Assembly (NCBI RefSeq): GCF_002234405.1
Contig: NZ_NMQT01000067.1
Coordinates: forward strand, 1-64,000
Direction of reading: 5' to 3'
DNA length: 64,000 bases
Source of the DNA: Amycolatopsis thailandensis
GTDB lineage: Bacteria; Actinomycetota; Actinomycetes; Mycobacteriales; Pseudonocardiaceae
Part shown: positions 40,387 to 48,589 of the stretch, piece after piece
Numbering within the stretch: the first letter of the stretch is position 1
How the letters are laid out: every line of letters starts with the position of its first letter
Program-made: the position numbers and the translations under genes
Notes under the pieces: model-generated
What the model was told of the DNA's origin: nothing
Databases searched by the model: none
What the model saw: the letters and a program-made list of their open reading frames with translations, nothing else

Positions 40387-41273
40387 CCGCGCTCGAAACC
40401 GAGGTGAACCGGCGGCGCGTGGTGCTCGTCAGCGCTCTCGCGGGCTTCGTGCTGACCACCGTGTGGTCCGCGCAGTTCGTCGACACGGTGATCGGCGGCG
40501 GCGTCACCGAAGCCGTGCTGGGCAAGCCCGCGCAATCGCCGATCGACGGCGTCGTCACGGGAGTGGTGTACGCGTTCGTATCCGGTCTCGCGGGGACCTT
40601 CACCGGCTGCAACGTCGCGGTTTTCGGGGCCATGTCACCGATGCTGGGCACCGACGGCGGCCGCTGGGCCCGGTTCCGCGCGACCCTCGCCCCGCTGCGG
40701 CTGCTGGCCGCCGGGATGATCGCCGTGTCCGCGCTCTACGGCGTCGTCGTCAGCCTGGTGGGCACGAAGATGCCGCAGTTCACCGGCGATCAGGCGCCGC
40801 TGGGCGAGCTGACGGCGCGCAACGTCCAGTCGATGCTGGTGTTCGGTCTCATCGGGATTTCGCTGACGTACCTGGGACTCGCGCAGCTCGGCTACGTCCG
40901 CGATCCGTTCTCCGCGCGTGCTCGCACGGTGTTCCTGGGCGCGTTGATCGGCGCGTTCCTGATCGGGCGGCCGTGGGTGCTGTTCCGGCAGATCTTCCGC
41001 GACGCCGCGGAAAGCGGGAACCCGCTCTACGGCGCGGCGGCGTTCACGCTGCAATCGGTGGGGAACATCCTGGTGATGGCGATCCTGCTGATCCTGGTCA
41101 ACGTCGCGGGCGGCGGGTTGCGGCGATGGCTGGCGGCGAGGCCGGGGCGGATCGTGGCGCTGACCGCGGGCGCGCTGATCTTCACCGGCGTGTTCACGCT
41201 GTTCTACTGGAACGTGCGGATGCTCCAGTTCCGGGGCATCCTGCCGTGGTACCCGCTCGCCCCCTGGACCTGA
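40383..41273 (+). CDS. Integral membrane protein, about seven spans
   Basis: A 296-residue protein coupled to the ALDH gene (ATGA). Seven hydrophobic segments are visible, including VVLVSALAGFVLTTVWS, LAGTFTGCNVAVFGAM and LTAGALIFTGVFTLFYW. Charged loops carry GTKMPQFTGDQ and RPWVLFRQIFRDAAESG. No transporter family is recognised with confidence. As the last gene of the redox operon it may move the substrate or product, or accept electrons. Confidence 0.65.
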   Translation: MTALETEVNRRRVVLVSALAGFVLTTVWSAQFVDTVIGGGVTEAVLGKPAQSPIDGVVTGVVYAFVSGLAGTFTGCNVAVFGAMSPMLGTDGGRWARFRATLAPLRLLAAGMIAVSALYGVVVSLVGTKMPQFTGDQAPLGELTARNVQSMLVFGLIGISLTYLGLAQLGYVRDPFSARARTVFLGALIGAFLIGRPWVLFRQIFRDAAESGNPLYGAAAFTLQSVGNILVMAILLILVNVAGGGLRRWLAARPGRIVALTAGALIFTGVFTLFYWNVRMLQFRGILPWYPLAPWT

Positions 41274-41280
41274 CGTCCTT

Positions 41281-41345
41281 CGCATTTCGTCCTCTGAATG
41301 CGGTAGTTCGCTTTACCAACTACCGCATTCAGAGGACGAAATGCG
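41281..41345. repeat. Inverted repeat, 28-bp perfect arms, 9-nt loop
   Basis: CGCATTTCGTCCTCTGAATG continues to CGGTAGTT; the right arm is its exact complement. It separates the convergent redox operon and the GT-C-like gene. It shares the GTCCTCTGAATGCG core with 33135-33187. Confidence 0.95.
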
Positions 41346-41350
41346 GGAAG

Positions 41351-43150
41351 TCAGGGCGTGATCGTCCGGACGTCCCAGACCCAGACGCCGTCGACGAACT
41401 CGGCGGGCTTGCGCAGCAGCAGATCCACCGTGGCCCGGAAAGCGTCCTGGTGTTCGCGCGGGATCAGCACGAGGACGTCGGCGTTCCAGTACCGCAGATC
41501 CTCCAGCGCCTGCACGCGCTGCGATTCGGTGATCGTCGCGGGCACCCCGGTCTGCTTGATCTGGTCGAAGATGACCGACGTCGGCCGCTGGATGGCGCCG
41601 TAGCGGCCACGTTTGTCGTCCGGGCCGCTCGGCCCGACGAAATAGCCTTCCGGCATCGAATAACCGAGTCCCGCGTCGATCTGCCAGTGCAGCGGCTCGG
41701 ATTCGCCGGAACTCGGCAGCGGCACGGGCACCACTGTCCCGCCGGGCGCGACGTAGGACCGCCAAGTGCCGTCGGCGAGGAACTTCGGCGTCGGCGGCCG
41801 TTCCTTCACGATCAGCTGGGTCGGCGCGATCGGCAGCAGGACCGCGATGACGACGCCGATCCACACCAGCCGCAACGGGAACCGCCGCTCCCCCGGCACT
41901 TCCGGCAGCTTCGACGCGACCTCGTAGACGCGTTCGGTCGCCAAGGCCAGCAGCGCGCCGATCAGCGGGATACACCCCATCGCGAGCCGGGATTCCAGCA
42001 GCGATTCGAACAGCGGCAGTTCCGACAGGAGCTTCCACGGCCCCGGGATCCCGCTCTCCTCGTGCACGACCACGAGCTGTACACCGAGTGAGAGCCAGGC
42101 CATCACGAACATCGAGATCGCCAGCGCCCGCGCGAACACCTCGCGCCACAGCCAGACGGTGATGACCACCATCAGCACGATCAGCGGCCAGCCGAAGAAC
42201 GCGTTCTCCTCGGTGCGGTTCATCGACACGTCCGCGGCGGCCTGCGGCTGCCCGGCGACCGACTGCGTCGCGAAACGGGTGAAGGCGGCCGTGTCGTTCC
42301 CGACGGGGCCGTGTTCGATCGCCTGATAGCTCTGCGGGCCGAAGAATTGCCACCACAGCGGATACGCGCACAGCACGAGCGCCACGAGGACACCGATGCC
42401 GACGCCGATCCCGAGCGGTTTCGCCATCGGCCGGAACTCGCGGTGGTTCGTCGCGAAATAGGCGATGGCGAAGATCGCGAACGCCATCGCGAAGATCAGC
42501 AGCGGTTCTTCACCGAGGAAGATCTGGTACGCCGCCAGCAGGCCCAGGAAGATCCCGTTGCGGACCGGGCGCTCACCGCGGGCGATCTTGAAGATCAGCA
42601 ACGCGATGAACGGCAGCACGAACCACGCGACGAAGTTCGGGTGCGCGTTGCCGTGCGAGATCATCGGCGGGGCGAACCCGACGAACGCGCCGCCGATGGC
42701 CGCGCCGACCCGGTGGGTGACCAGATGCCGCGAGAAGACCCAGTACCAGGCGGCGGCCGTGCCGGCGAGACCGCCGGTGAGCGCGATGGCCCAGGTGAGC
42801 GTCGGGCCGAAGGTGAGCGTGATCGGCGAAAGCGGGATGCCGATGCCGAGCATGGCCGTGTTGGCCATCAGGTTCACGCCGAGCGGATGGTTCTGGAAGT
42901 GCGAGCTGAGCGGGTTCCTCAGGTGCAGCACGTTGTCCGCGGTGACGGAGAAGAACCACTCCCACAGGTTCTGGTCCGACGCGCTGTTCCAGAGGTAGCC
43001 CTCTTCGAGATCGAGCCAAAGCCCGTTGTAGAGCAGGAAGGCGAACAGCACGAAGGCGCCCATGATGGCGGCGTCGGCGGCCGCGAACCTGCGGGGTCTC
43101 GTGGGAGTCTCGTCGGCCTCCACGACCGCCTCAGCCTGGAAAAGACTCAC
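41351..43150 (-). CDS. Polytopic membrane protein, GT-C glycosyltransferase-like
   Basis: A 599-residue protein with about 11-12 spans and a soluble C-terminal domain. The first luminal loop carries acidic residues (NGLWLDLEEGYLWNSASDQNLWEW), as in GT-C enzymes that use polyprenyl-phosphate sugars. HFQNHPLGVNLMANTAMLG and GHVxP-like SHGNAHPNFVAWFVLPF resemble actinobacterial DUF2079/GT87-type proteins. The C-terminal part (IFDQIKQTGVPATITESQRVQALEDL) would be outside the cell. A role in cell-envelope glycan or protein mannosylation is inference. It follows the serpin gene by 9 nt. Confidence 0.65.
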   Translation of the reverse strand: MSLFQAEAVVEADETPTRPRRFAAADAAIMGAFVLFAFLLYNGLWLDLEEGYLWNSASDQNLWEWFFSVTADNVLHLRNPLSSHFQNHPLGVNLMANTAMLGIGIPLSPITLTFGPTLTWAIALTGGLAGTAAAWYWVFSRHLVTHRVGAAIGGAFVGFAPPMISHGNAHPNFVAWFVLPFIALLIFKIARGERPVRNGIFLGLLAAYQIFLGEEPLLIFAMAFAIFAIAYFATNHREFRPMAKPLGIGVGIGVLVALVLCAYPLWWQFFGPQSYQAIEHGPVGNDTAAFTRFATQSVAGQPQAAADVSMNRTEENAFFGWPLIVLMVVITVWLWREVFARALAISMFVMAWLSLGVQLVVVHEESGIPGPWKLLSELPLFESLLESRLAMGCIPLIGALLALATERVYEVASKLPEVPGERRFPLRLVWIGVVIAVLLPIAPTQLIVKERPPTPKFLADGTWRSYVAPGGTVVPVPLPSSGESEPLHWQIDAGLGYSMPEGYFVGPSGPDDKRGRYGAIQRPTSVIFDQIKQTGVPATITESQRVQALEDLRYWNADVLVLIPREHQDAFRATVDLLLRKPAEFVDGVWVWDVRTITP

Positions 43151-43159
43151 TGACCGTCC

Positions 43160-44236
43160 TCACGGCTCGACAACGCGGGCGAGAAAGTAGATCACACCCG
43201 TCGAGGCATGCCTGACGAGCAGAAGGAAGGGACGATCGACGGCGACTTCCAAGGGCTCCTCGACCATGATCGACGTCAGCCGCATCAGCACCGCCGTCGC
43301 GGCGGCCCCTTCGAGGCCCTGTTCGTCGATGCGCAACACGGACTGATGGAGGACGTCGGACACTTCGAGCCGGTCGTCGTCGGCGAGCCCGGTGAGATCG
43401 GCGTCGCCGGTGAACATCGTCCGCACGCCGAGTTCCTTCAGTTTCGCCGTGAGCGGGCTGTCGACGTCCAGGTCCAGTTTCGGCAGTGACAGGGCGAGCG
43501 TCTTGGACCGCGTGTTCTCCAGCAGTCCCGACAGCTTGCCCGCGTCGAGCTCGGCGTCGTCGAGTTCGCCGTCCGGCAGCAGGATGATCGCCTCCACCCC
43601 GCCCTCGGCGCCGAGGCGGACGACCTGCCAGCCGTCCTCGTGGGTGTGGTCGAGCTGTTTTTCGAGCCACATCGTCGGCACCGTACGGGTGCCGGACGGC
43701 GCGTGGAAGTCCGCGGGCGCGGTGTTGTCACGCGAGAACGGATTCTGCCAAGCGGTTTTGAGATACAACGCGTTGACGATGGCCGCGACGGTGTCCGGCG
43801 CGACCGTCCCCGGCTTGAGCAGTTCGGGGATCAGTTCGCGGGTGGCCTCCGCGACATCGGCGTTGATCAGCCGCCGCGCTTCCTCCGGGTCTTCGCCGAA
43901 CGGGGCGCTCTCGACCTTGCCGCCCGGCCACGTGGCGATTTCCTCGCGGAAGGACTTCTCGAGCGGGAGCCCGTCCCAGGCCCAGAGCGTGTTCGCGACC
44001 GCGAGTTCGGGACCGTCGTCGAGCAGCGACGAGGCCTTGCCCAGCAGGTCGGCGAGCTCGTCCGGGTCGCCGAGCAGCGCGATCAGTTCCTCTCTGGTCT
44101 TCCCCTTGGCGGCCTGCGTCACCAGGCCGAGCGCGCTCGCGATCGAGTACGGCGAGAAACACGCGTTCTCCGTGCGGCTCGCCAGCACCCGATAGAGGTC
44201 CAGACCAAACCGGAGGTGGCTTTCGACAGCTCCCAT
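43160..44236 (-). CDS. Serpin-family serine protease inhibitor
   Basis: About 358 residues from the ATG at 44236; a GTG at 44257 is the alternative. Serpin landmarks: NACFSPYSIASALGLVTQAAKGKT, ALYLKTAWQNPF, TVPTMWLEKQ, VSDVLHQSVLRIDEQG, the hinge EGAAATAV, and DRPFLLLVRHASTGVIYFLARVVEP. Counting from the hinge Glu (P17) and from RPF places the scissile bond after Val in SIMV-EEPL. That would suit an elastase-like protease. No signal peptide is seen, so it may act in the cytoplasm. It is likely cotranscribed with the GT-C-like gene. Confidence 0.88.
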   Translation of the reverse strand: MGAVESHLRFGLDLYRVLASRTENACFSPYSIASALGLVTQAAKGKTREELIALLGDPDELADLLGKASSLLDDGPELAVANTLWAWDGLPLEKSFREEIATWPGGKVESAPFGEDPEEARRLINADVAEATRELIPELLKPGTVAPDTVAAIVNALYLKTAWQNPFSRDNTAPADFHAPSGTRTVPTMWLEKQLDHTHEDGWQVVRLGAEGGVEAIILLPDGELDDAELDAGKLSGLLENTRSKTLALSLPKLDLDVDSPLTAKLKELGVRTMFTGDADLTGLADDDRLEVSDVLHQSVLRIDEQGLEGAAATAVLMRLTSIMVEEPLEVAVDRPFLLLVRHASTGVIYFLARVVEP

Positions 44237-44416
44237 GCCGCAGACCGTACCGTGCACGCGCCCGTCCGTCTCCTGTCCGAAAGTTCCCCTCTTGGTCGAG
44301 GGCCGACGCGACGGTGGTGTGCCGTGCTTCCCGCTCGCGGTACATGAAGGCCCCCTTCACGTGCGGCCGCTGTGACTGCTGGTGCCTCTGGGACGACCGT
44401 GACGATCACCAAGTCC

Positions 44417-44463
44417 GTGAAGGCCCCCTTCCCTACCCTGAAGGTAGGGAAGGAGGCCTTCAC
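44417..44463. repeat. Inverted repeat, 21-bp arms with one mismatch
   Basis: GTGAAGGCCCCCTTCCCTACC and GGTAGGGAAGGAGGCCTTCAC around a CTGAA loop. The core matches the repeat at 13269-13325. A further half-copy (TGAAGGCCCCCTTCACG) lies at 44344-44361. Confidence 0.9.
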
Positions 44464-44510
44464 TACCTTCAGGGCAGGCAAGTGGCGCCGGTACAGGGCC
44501 GGAGGGCGTG

Positions 44511-44735
44511 ACTCATGTGATCAGACGGCGAACTCGCGTGATCAGACACGTAACTCGCGTGATCAGACGGACGACAGGCTCGCGGCCGGGGTCCGCCGCG
44601 AGTCGTCCGTCCGGACACACGTGTCGTCCGTCTGATCACGTGCGCCGTCCGTCCGGACACACGTGTCGTCCGTCTGATCACGTGCGCCGTCCGTCCGGAC
44701 ACACGTGTCGTCCGTCTGATCACGCGTGCCGTCCC
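44511..44735. repeat. Mixed 21-bp and 42-bp tandem repeats around TGATCA
   Basis: Three 21-bp units of the form ACTCGCGTGATCAGACGGCG-like start at 44511, 44532 and 44553. After a short GC-rich spacer, three 42-bp units follow with TGATCA at 44633, 44675 and 44717. The 42-bp units carry GTCCGGAC, ACACGTGT and CGTCTGATCA, the last being the inverse complement of the 21-bp core. The block lies in the 547-bp gap between dgt and the serpin gene. Confidence 0.9.
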
Positions 44736-44804
44736 TCCAGCCCGTGAGATCCGTACCTGATCGCGCGAGTGCGGTACCTGGTCACTCCAGTCCCGGCTCG
44801 GTCC

Positions 44805-46073
44805 TCAGCCGTGGCGGCCCGTGTGCCAGGCGTGCCACGCGTACGCCTGCGCGTCCGTGAGCGAGGCCACCTGGTCGACGACCACCCGCAGGCGGGCCGC
44901 GTCGTCCGGGGCGGCCTCCCAGGCGGGCAGGAACAGGCCGTCCAGCGCGTCCGGCGCGCGGCGGCACAGCGCCCCGACCAGCTCGGCGAGCGTCTGACGC
45001 TGACCGTCCTGCATCGCGAGACGTCGTTTGTCGCTCATCACGTACCGCAGCGCGAGCGCCTTGAACAACGCGACCTCGGCCGCGACCTGCTCCGGGACGA
45101 CCAGCCGCGCGCCGTAGCGGCTCAGCGGCCCCTCGCCGTACACCTCCCGTGTCGCGCCGACGACCGCCGTCGCGAACCGGCCGACCAGCTCACTCGTCAG
45201 CCGCTTCAGGGCGACCTGCGCCTTGAGCGAGCCGTCGAGCCCCGGCTCGGTGAGTTCCGCGACCACGGGCAGGTCGAGCAGTTCCTTCGCCGCTCCCTCC
45301 AAAGTGGACTGGGACTGGTCCGAGAACCGGCGCGCGGCCTCGGCCACCGCCGCGCGCTCCTCGGCGTCGGCCAGTACCCACAACGAGATCCGGCCGGCCA
45401 GCACCCCGTCCTCGACGTCGTGCACGGAGTACGCGACGTCGTCGGACCAGTCCATGATCTGCGCTTCAAGACAGGTCGCGCGGTCCGGCGCACCCTCGCG
45501 GACCCACGCGAACACCTCGGCGTCGTCGGCGTACACGCCGTACTTCGGATTGCCGTCTTCACGGGGCCACGGGTACTTCGTCGAGGCGTCGAGACAGGCA
45601 CGGGTGAGGTTCAGCCCGCCGACGGCGCCGCCTTCGAGCAGGACCTTGGGCTCCAGCCTGGTCAGGATCCGCAGCGTCTGCGCGTTGCCCTCGAAACCGC
45701 CGCACGACCGCGCGACCTCGTTCAGCGCGCGCTCGCCGTTGTGCCCGAACGGCGGATGCCCGATGTCGTGCGCGAGCCCGGCGGTGTCCACCAGATCCGG
45801 GTCCGCGCCCAGCTCGTCCGCGATGCCGCGGCCGATCTGCGCGACCTCCAGCGAATGCGTCAGCCGGGTGCGGGGTACGCCGCTGACCTCGGCGCCTTCA
45901 CCGGGGCCGACCACCTGGGTCTTGCCGGCCAGCCGCCGCAGGGCCGCCGAGTGCAGCACCCGCGCGCGATCACGGGCGAAGGCGCTCCGCCCGTCCTCCG
46001 CGCCCTCCAGCGCCGCGCCCTTGGGCCGCTCGGGCAGCAGACGCGCCCTGTCGGCCTCGGTGTAGGTGTCCAC
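44805..46073 (-). CDS. dgt: Deoxyguanosinetriphosphate triphosphohydrolase-like HD protein
   Basis: A 422-residue HD-domain dNTPase removing triphosphate from dGTP-type nucleotides. Motifs: FARDRARVLHSAALRRLAGKTQV, RTRLTHSLEVAQIGRGIA, the metal-binding LAHDIGHPPFGHNGERALNE, and the later MDWSDDVAYSVHDVEDG. Length and order match actinobacterial Dgt, which in this group is commonly found near dnaG and the glyS region. An upstream YdcF-like gene reads in the same direction. Confidence 0.95.
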   Translation of the reverse strand: MDTYTEADRARLLPERPKGAALEGAEDGRSAFARDRARVLHSAALRRLAGKTQVVGPGEGAEVSGVPRTRLTHSLEVAQIGRGIADELGADPDLVDTAGLAHDIGHPPFGHNGERALNEVARSCGGFEGNAQTLRILTRLEPKVLLEGGAVGGLNLTRACLDASTKYPWPREDGNPKYGVYADDAEVFAWVREGAPDRATCLEAQIMDWSDDVAYSVHDVEDGVLAGRISLWVLADAEERAAVAEAARRFSDQSQSTLEGAAKELLDLPVVAELTEPGLDGSLKAQVALKRLTSELVGRFATAVVGATREVYGEGPLSRYGARLVVPEQVAAEVALFKALALRYVMSDKRRLAMQDGQRQTLAELVGALCRRAPDALDGLFLPAWEAAPDDAARLRVVVDQVASLTDAQAYAWHAWHTGRHG

Positions 46074-46111
46074 GCGACCAGCTTAAACGCGATCACCGAC
46101 ACTTATCGGGC

Positions 46112-46744
46112 TCAGACTTCCGCCGGGAACCTCGTGAGACGGTAGTACAGCAGCGCACCGGTCTCGCGGACGATGTAGCGCGCCTGCGTCTCGCGGGTCT
46201 GCACGACCGGGCCACGATGGGTGGGCGACGTCCAGGCGTCCAGCCCGAGATCGTCGGCCATCACGCGCGCGCGGAACGAATGCCACGGGTCACTGACCAG
46301 TACGGCCGTCTTCCAGCCCCGCTTCTGCACCTGATCGGCGACGGCGCGGAGGCTGCGCAGGGTGTCGCTGCCCTCGCCGACCGGCAGCGTCGCCGACTCC
46401 GGCACCCCGCGTTTGCGCAGCCACTGCGCGCCCGCCTGCGCCTCGGTGTAGTTGTCGTCGGCCCGCTTGCCGCCCGCGGTGACGATGACCTTCGCGACGC
46501 CCTGGTCGTACAGCGTCTTCGCCTTGGCCAGCCGTGACTGGAAGATCTCCGACGGCCTGCCGTTGTACTGGGCCGCGCCGAGCACCACGATCACGTCGGC
46601 GCGGTCACGCACGTCGTCCCGCGCGACCTGCCAGACGCGGAACGCCGTCCCGCCGATCACCGCGACGACGATCAGCAGGAACCCCGCCAGGGTCCGGCGC
46701 ACCCAGTTCGCGCGGGTGGGCTTGGTCCGTACGGCGGTACTCAC
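46112..46744 (-). CDS. YdcF-like (DUF218) membrane protein
   Basis: A 210-residue protein, GTG start at 46744. One N-terminal span (TLAGFLLIVVAVIGGTAF) precedes a DUF218 domain: DVIVVLGAAQYNGRPSEIFQSRL, VAKVIVTAGGKRADDNYTEAQAGAQWL, VLVSDPWHSFRARVMADDLGL. The SanA/YdcF family acts at the envelope, sometimes on nucleotide-like ligands or in vancomycin barrier function. Spacing to dgt is 38 bp, so they could be cotranscribed. The exact role is unknown. Confidence 0.85.
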   Translation of the reverse strand: MSTAVRTKPTRANWVRRTLAGFLLIVVAVIGGTAFRVWQVARDDVRDRADVIVVLGAAQYNGRPSEIFQSRLAKAKTLYDQGVAKVIVTAGGKRADDNYTEAQAGAQWLRKRGVPESATLPVGEGSDTLRSLRAVADQVQKRGWKTAVLVSDPWHSFRARVMADDLGLDAWTSPTHRGPVVQTRETQARYIVRETGALLYYRLTRFPAEV

Positions 46745-46775
46745 AAGGAGATTCTCGCAGAGCCGCGAGTCGATC

Positions 46776-47381
46776 TCAGAGCCAGCCGTGCTCTTCCGCG
46801 AGCCGCACCGCTTCGGCCCGCGTCCTCGCCCCGGTCTTGCCGATCGCGGCCGAAAGATGGTTGCGCACGGTGCCTTCGGAAAGGTGCAGCGCACCGGCGA
46901 TGTCGGCCACCGTGCTGCCGTCCTTGGCCGCTTCGAGGACGTCGTGCTCGCGTCCGGTCAGCGGGCTCGCGCCGGTGGCGAGCGATTCGGCGGCGAGCGC
47001 GGGATCGACCACCCGAAGTCCACTGTGGACTCTTCGGACGGCGTCGACGAGCTGCTCCGGCGGGGCGTCCTTGACCACGAACCCCGCCGCGCCCGCCGCC
47101 ATCGCCCGCGAGAGGTAACCCGGTCTGCCGAAGGTGGTGCAGATGATGATCCGGCACGACGGCAGCGCGCCGCGCAGCTCGGCGGCGGCTTCGAGACCGT
47201 CTTTGCCCGGCATCTGGACGTCGAGCAGCGCGATGTCCGGGGCGGTTTCCTTCGCCCGCTGGAGCACCTCGTCGCCCGAGCCGACCTGGGCGACCACCTC
47301 GATGTCGGTTTCGAGGCCGAGCACGGTGGCCAACGCACCACGCACCATGGCCTGGTCGTCGGCGAGCAGGACCCGGATCAC
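46776..47381 (-). CDS. NarL/LuxR-type response regulator
   Basis: A 201-residue regulator whose GTG overlaps the kinase stop (GTGA). The receiver domain shows VLLADDQAMVRGAL, phospho-acceptor Asp in IALLDVQMPGKDG, and VVKDAPPEQLVDAVRRV. The LuxR HTH is LTGREHDVLEAAKDGSTVADIAGAL with LSEGTVRNHLSAAIGKTG. It should control the ABC-transporter operon it belongs to. Confidence 0.95.
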   Translation of the reverse strand: MIRVLLADDQAMVRGALATVLGLETDIEVVAQVGSGDEVLQRAKETAPDIALLDVQMPGKDGLEAAAELRGALPSCRIIICTTFGRPGYLSRAMAAGAAGFVVKDAPPEQLVDAVRRVHSGLRVVDPALAAESLATGASPLTGREHDVLEAAKDGSTVADIAGALHLSEGTVRNHLSAAIGKTGARTRAEAVRLAEEHGWL

Positions 47382-48574
47382 GCGCAGCCTCCAGCCGGTT
47401 CGGTGAGCGGCGTCCGCGCGCCGCTCCGCACGGCCGATTCCGGTACCTCCGCGCGGACGAGCCATCCTCCCGCAGAAGGCGCGGTGGCCGTCAAGGTTCC
47501 GCCGACCGCGGCCAGCCGTTCGGTGAGCCCCCGCAGCCCGTTCCCCTCCTCGACCTCGCCGCCGTCACCGTCGTCCTCGATCTCCAGCCAGGTCTTGCCG
47601 AAGCGGACCTTGACCCGCTTCGCCCCGGAGTGCCGGAGGACGTTGGTCACCGCTTCCCGCAGCACGTAACCGAAAGTCCGCTGCAACGACGGGTCGACGT
47701 TGTCCACCGCGTGCGGCAGGTCCGCGTCGATCTCGGCCGCCCGCAGCGCCGCCCGTGCCCCGGCGACCTCGGCCGAAAGCGACACCTCGCGATACTCGGA
47801 GACCGTGGCGCGGATGTCCGAGAGCGCGCTGCGGGTCAGGTTCTCGACGTCGCTGATCTCCTGCAGCGCGCGGGGATCGTCCTTGCCGCTCTCCAGGATC
47901 CGCCGGGCGAGCCCGGCCTTGACCGTGATGGTGGTGAGGCTGTGGCCGAGGATGTCGTGCAGATCCCGCGCCAGGCGCTCGCGTTCCCCCGCGACCGCGA
48001 GTGTCGCGATCTCCCGGTTCGCCGCCTCCAGTTTCCGCACCGCGCGGACCAGGTTCGCCATGAAGAACATCGCCGCCGTGATCGAGGTGACCGCGATGAG
48101 ATCCCCGAAGTCGTCCCTCCCGAGGGCCAGGTGGACGCCCAGCACCAGCAGGAGGGCCCCGCCGTCCAAGATCACCGCCCACGCCGGTGGCAGCGTGAAA
48201 GCGAGTACCGCTGTCGCGTAGATCAGCACGTACGGGTTGGTGTCGTGCAGGAAGACCAGGGCGAGGCCGATCAGCAGCATCACCACCGAGGCGACATAGG
48301 TCGTCTTCCGGTGGGTGGGCCGCAGGCTGAGCGGGAACAGCACGTAGCAGGAGCCGTAGACGACCAGGAGAGCGGCGATCACCAGCTCCTTGGCTGTCGC
48401 CCCGTCGGTGAACAGGTCCACCGCGGCGGGGACCATGCTGGGCAGGATGAAGGCGATGCCGAGGATCGCCCACCGCCCCGGCCGGGGTCCCCGGCCGGTC
48501 CGCGGCGGCATGTCCGACCACCAGTTCTCACGGCTGTTCAAGCCCGTTTTCACCCTGCCCGGGTAGTCGTTCAC
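47378..48574 (-). CDS. DesK-type sensor histidine kinase
   Basis: A 398-residue membrane kinase with about 5-6 spans in the first 200 residues and little extracellular sequence, so it probably senses the membrane itself. HisKA_3 dimerisation domain: ERERLARDLHDILGHSLTTI with the phospho-acceptor His. ATPase: VLREAVTNVLRHSGAKRV and GNGLRGLTERL. GTG start with AAAGGG upstream. It sits between the ABC permease and its response regulator. Confidence 0.94.
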   Translation of the reverse strand: MNDYPGRVKTGLNSRENWWSDMPPRTGRGPRPGRWAILGIAFILPSMVPAAVDLFTDGATAKELVIAALLVVYGSCYVLFPLSLRPTHRKTTYVASVVMLLIGLALVFLHDTNPYVLIYATAVLAFTLPPAWAVILDGGALLLVLGVHLALGRDDFGDLIAVTSITAAMFFMANLVRAVRKLEAANREIATLAVAGERERLARDLHDILGHSLTTITVKAGLARRILESGKDDPRALQEISDVENLTRSALSDIRATVSEYREVSLSAEVAGARAALRAAEIDADLPHAVDNVDPSLQRTFGYVLREAVTNVLRHSGAKRVKVRFGKTWLEIEDDGDGGEVEEGNGLRGLTERLAAVGGTLTATAPSAGGWLVRAEVPESAVRSGARTPLTEPAGGCA

Positions 48575-48589
48575 CAGTTCACCCTTTTC

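Noticed and set aside
34118..41273. The six-gene operon as a glycopeptide hydroxyphenylglycine cluster
   Set aside because: A hydroxy-acid oxidase alone is suggestive, but the synthase, aminotransferase and NRPS genes of that pathway are absent.
44511..44735. CRISPR array
   Set aside because: The units are contiguous tandem repeats of 21 and 42 bp with no unique spacers and no cas genes nearby.
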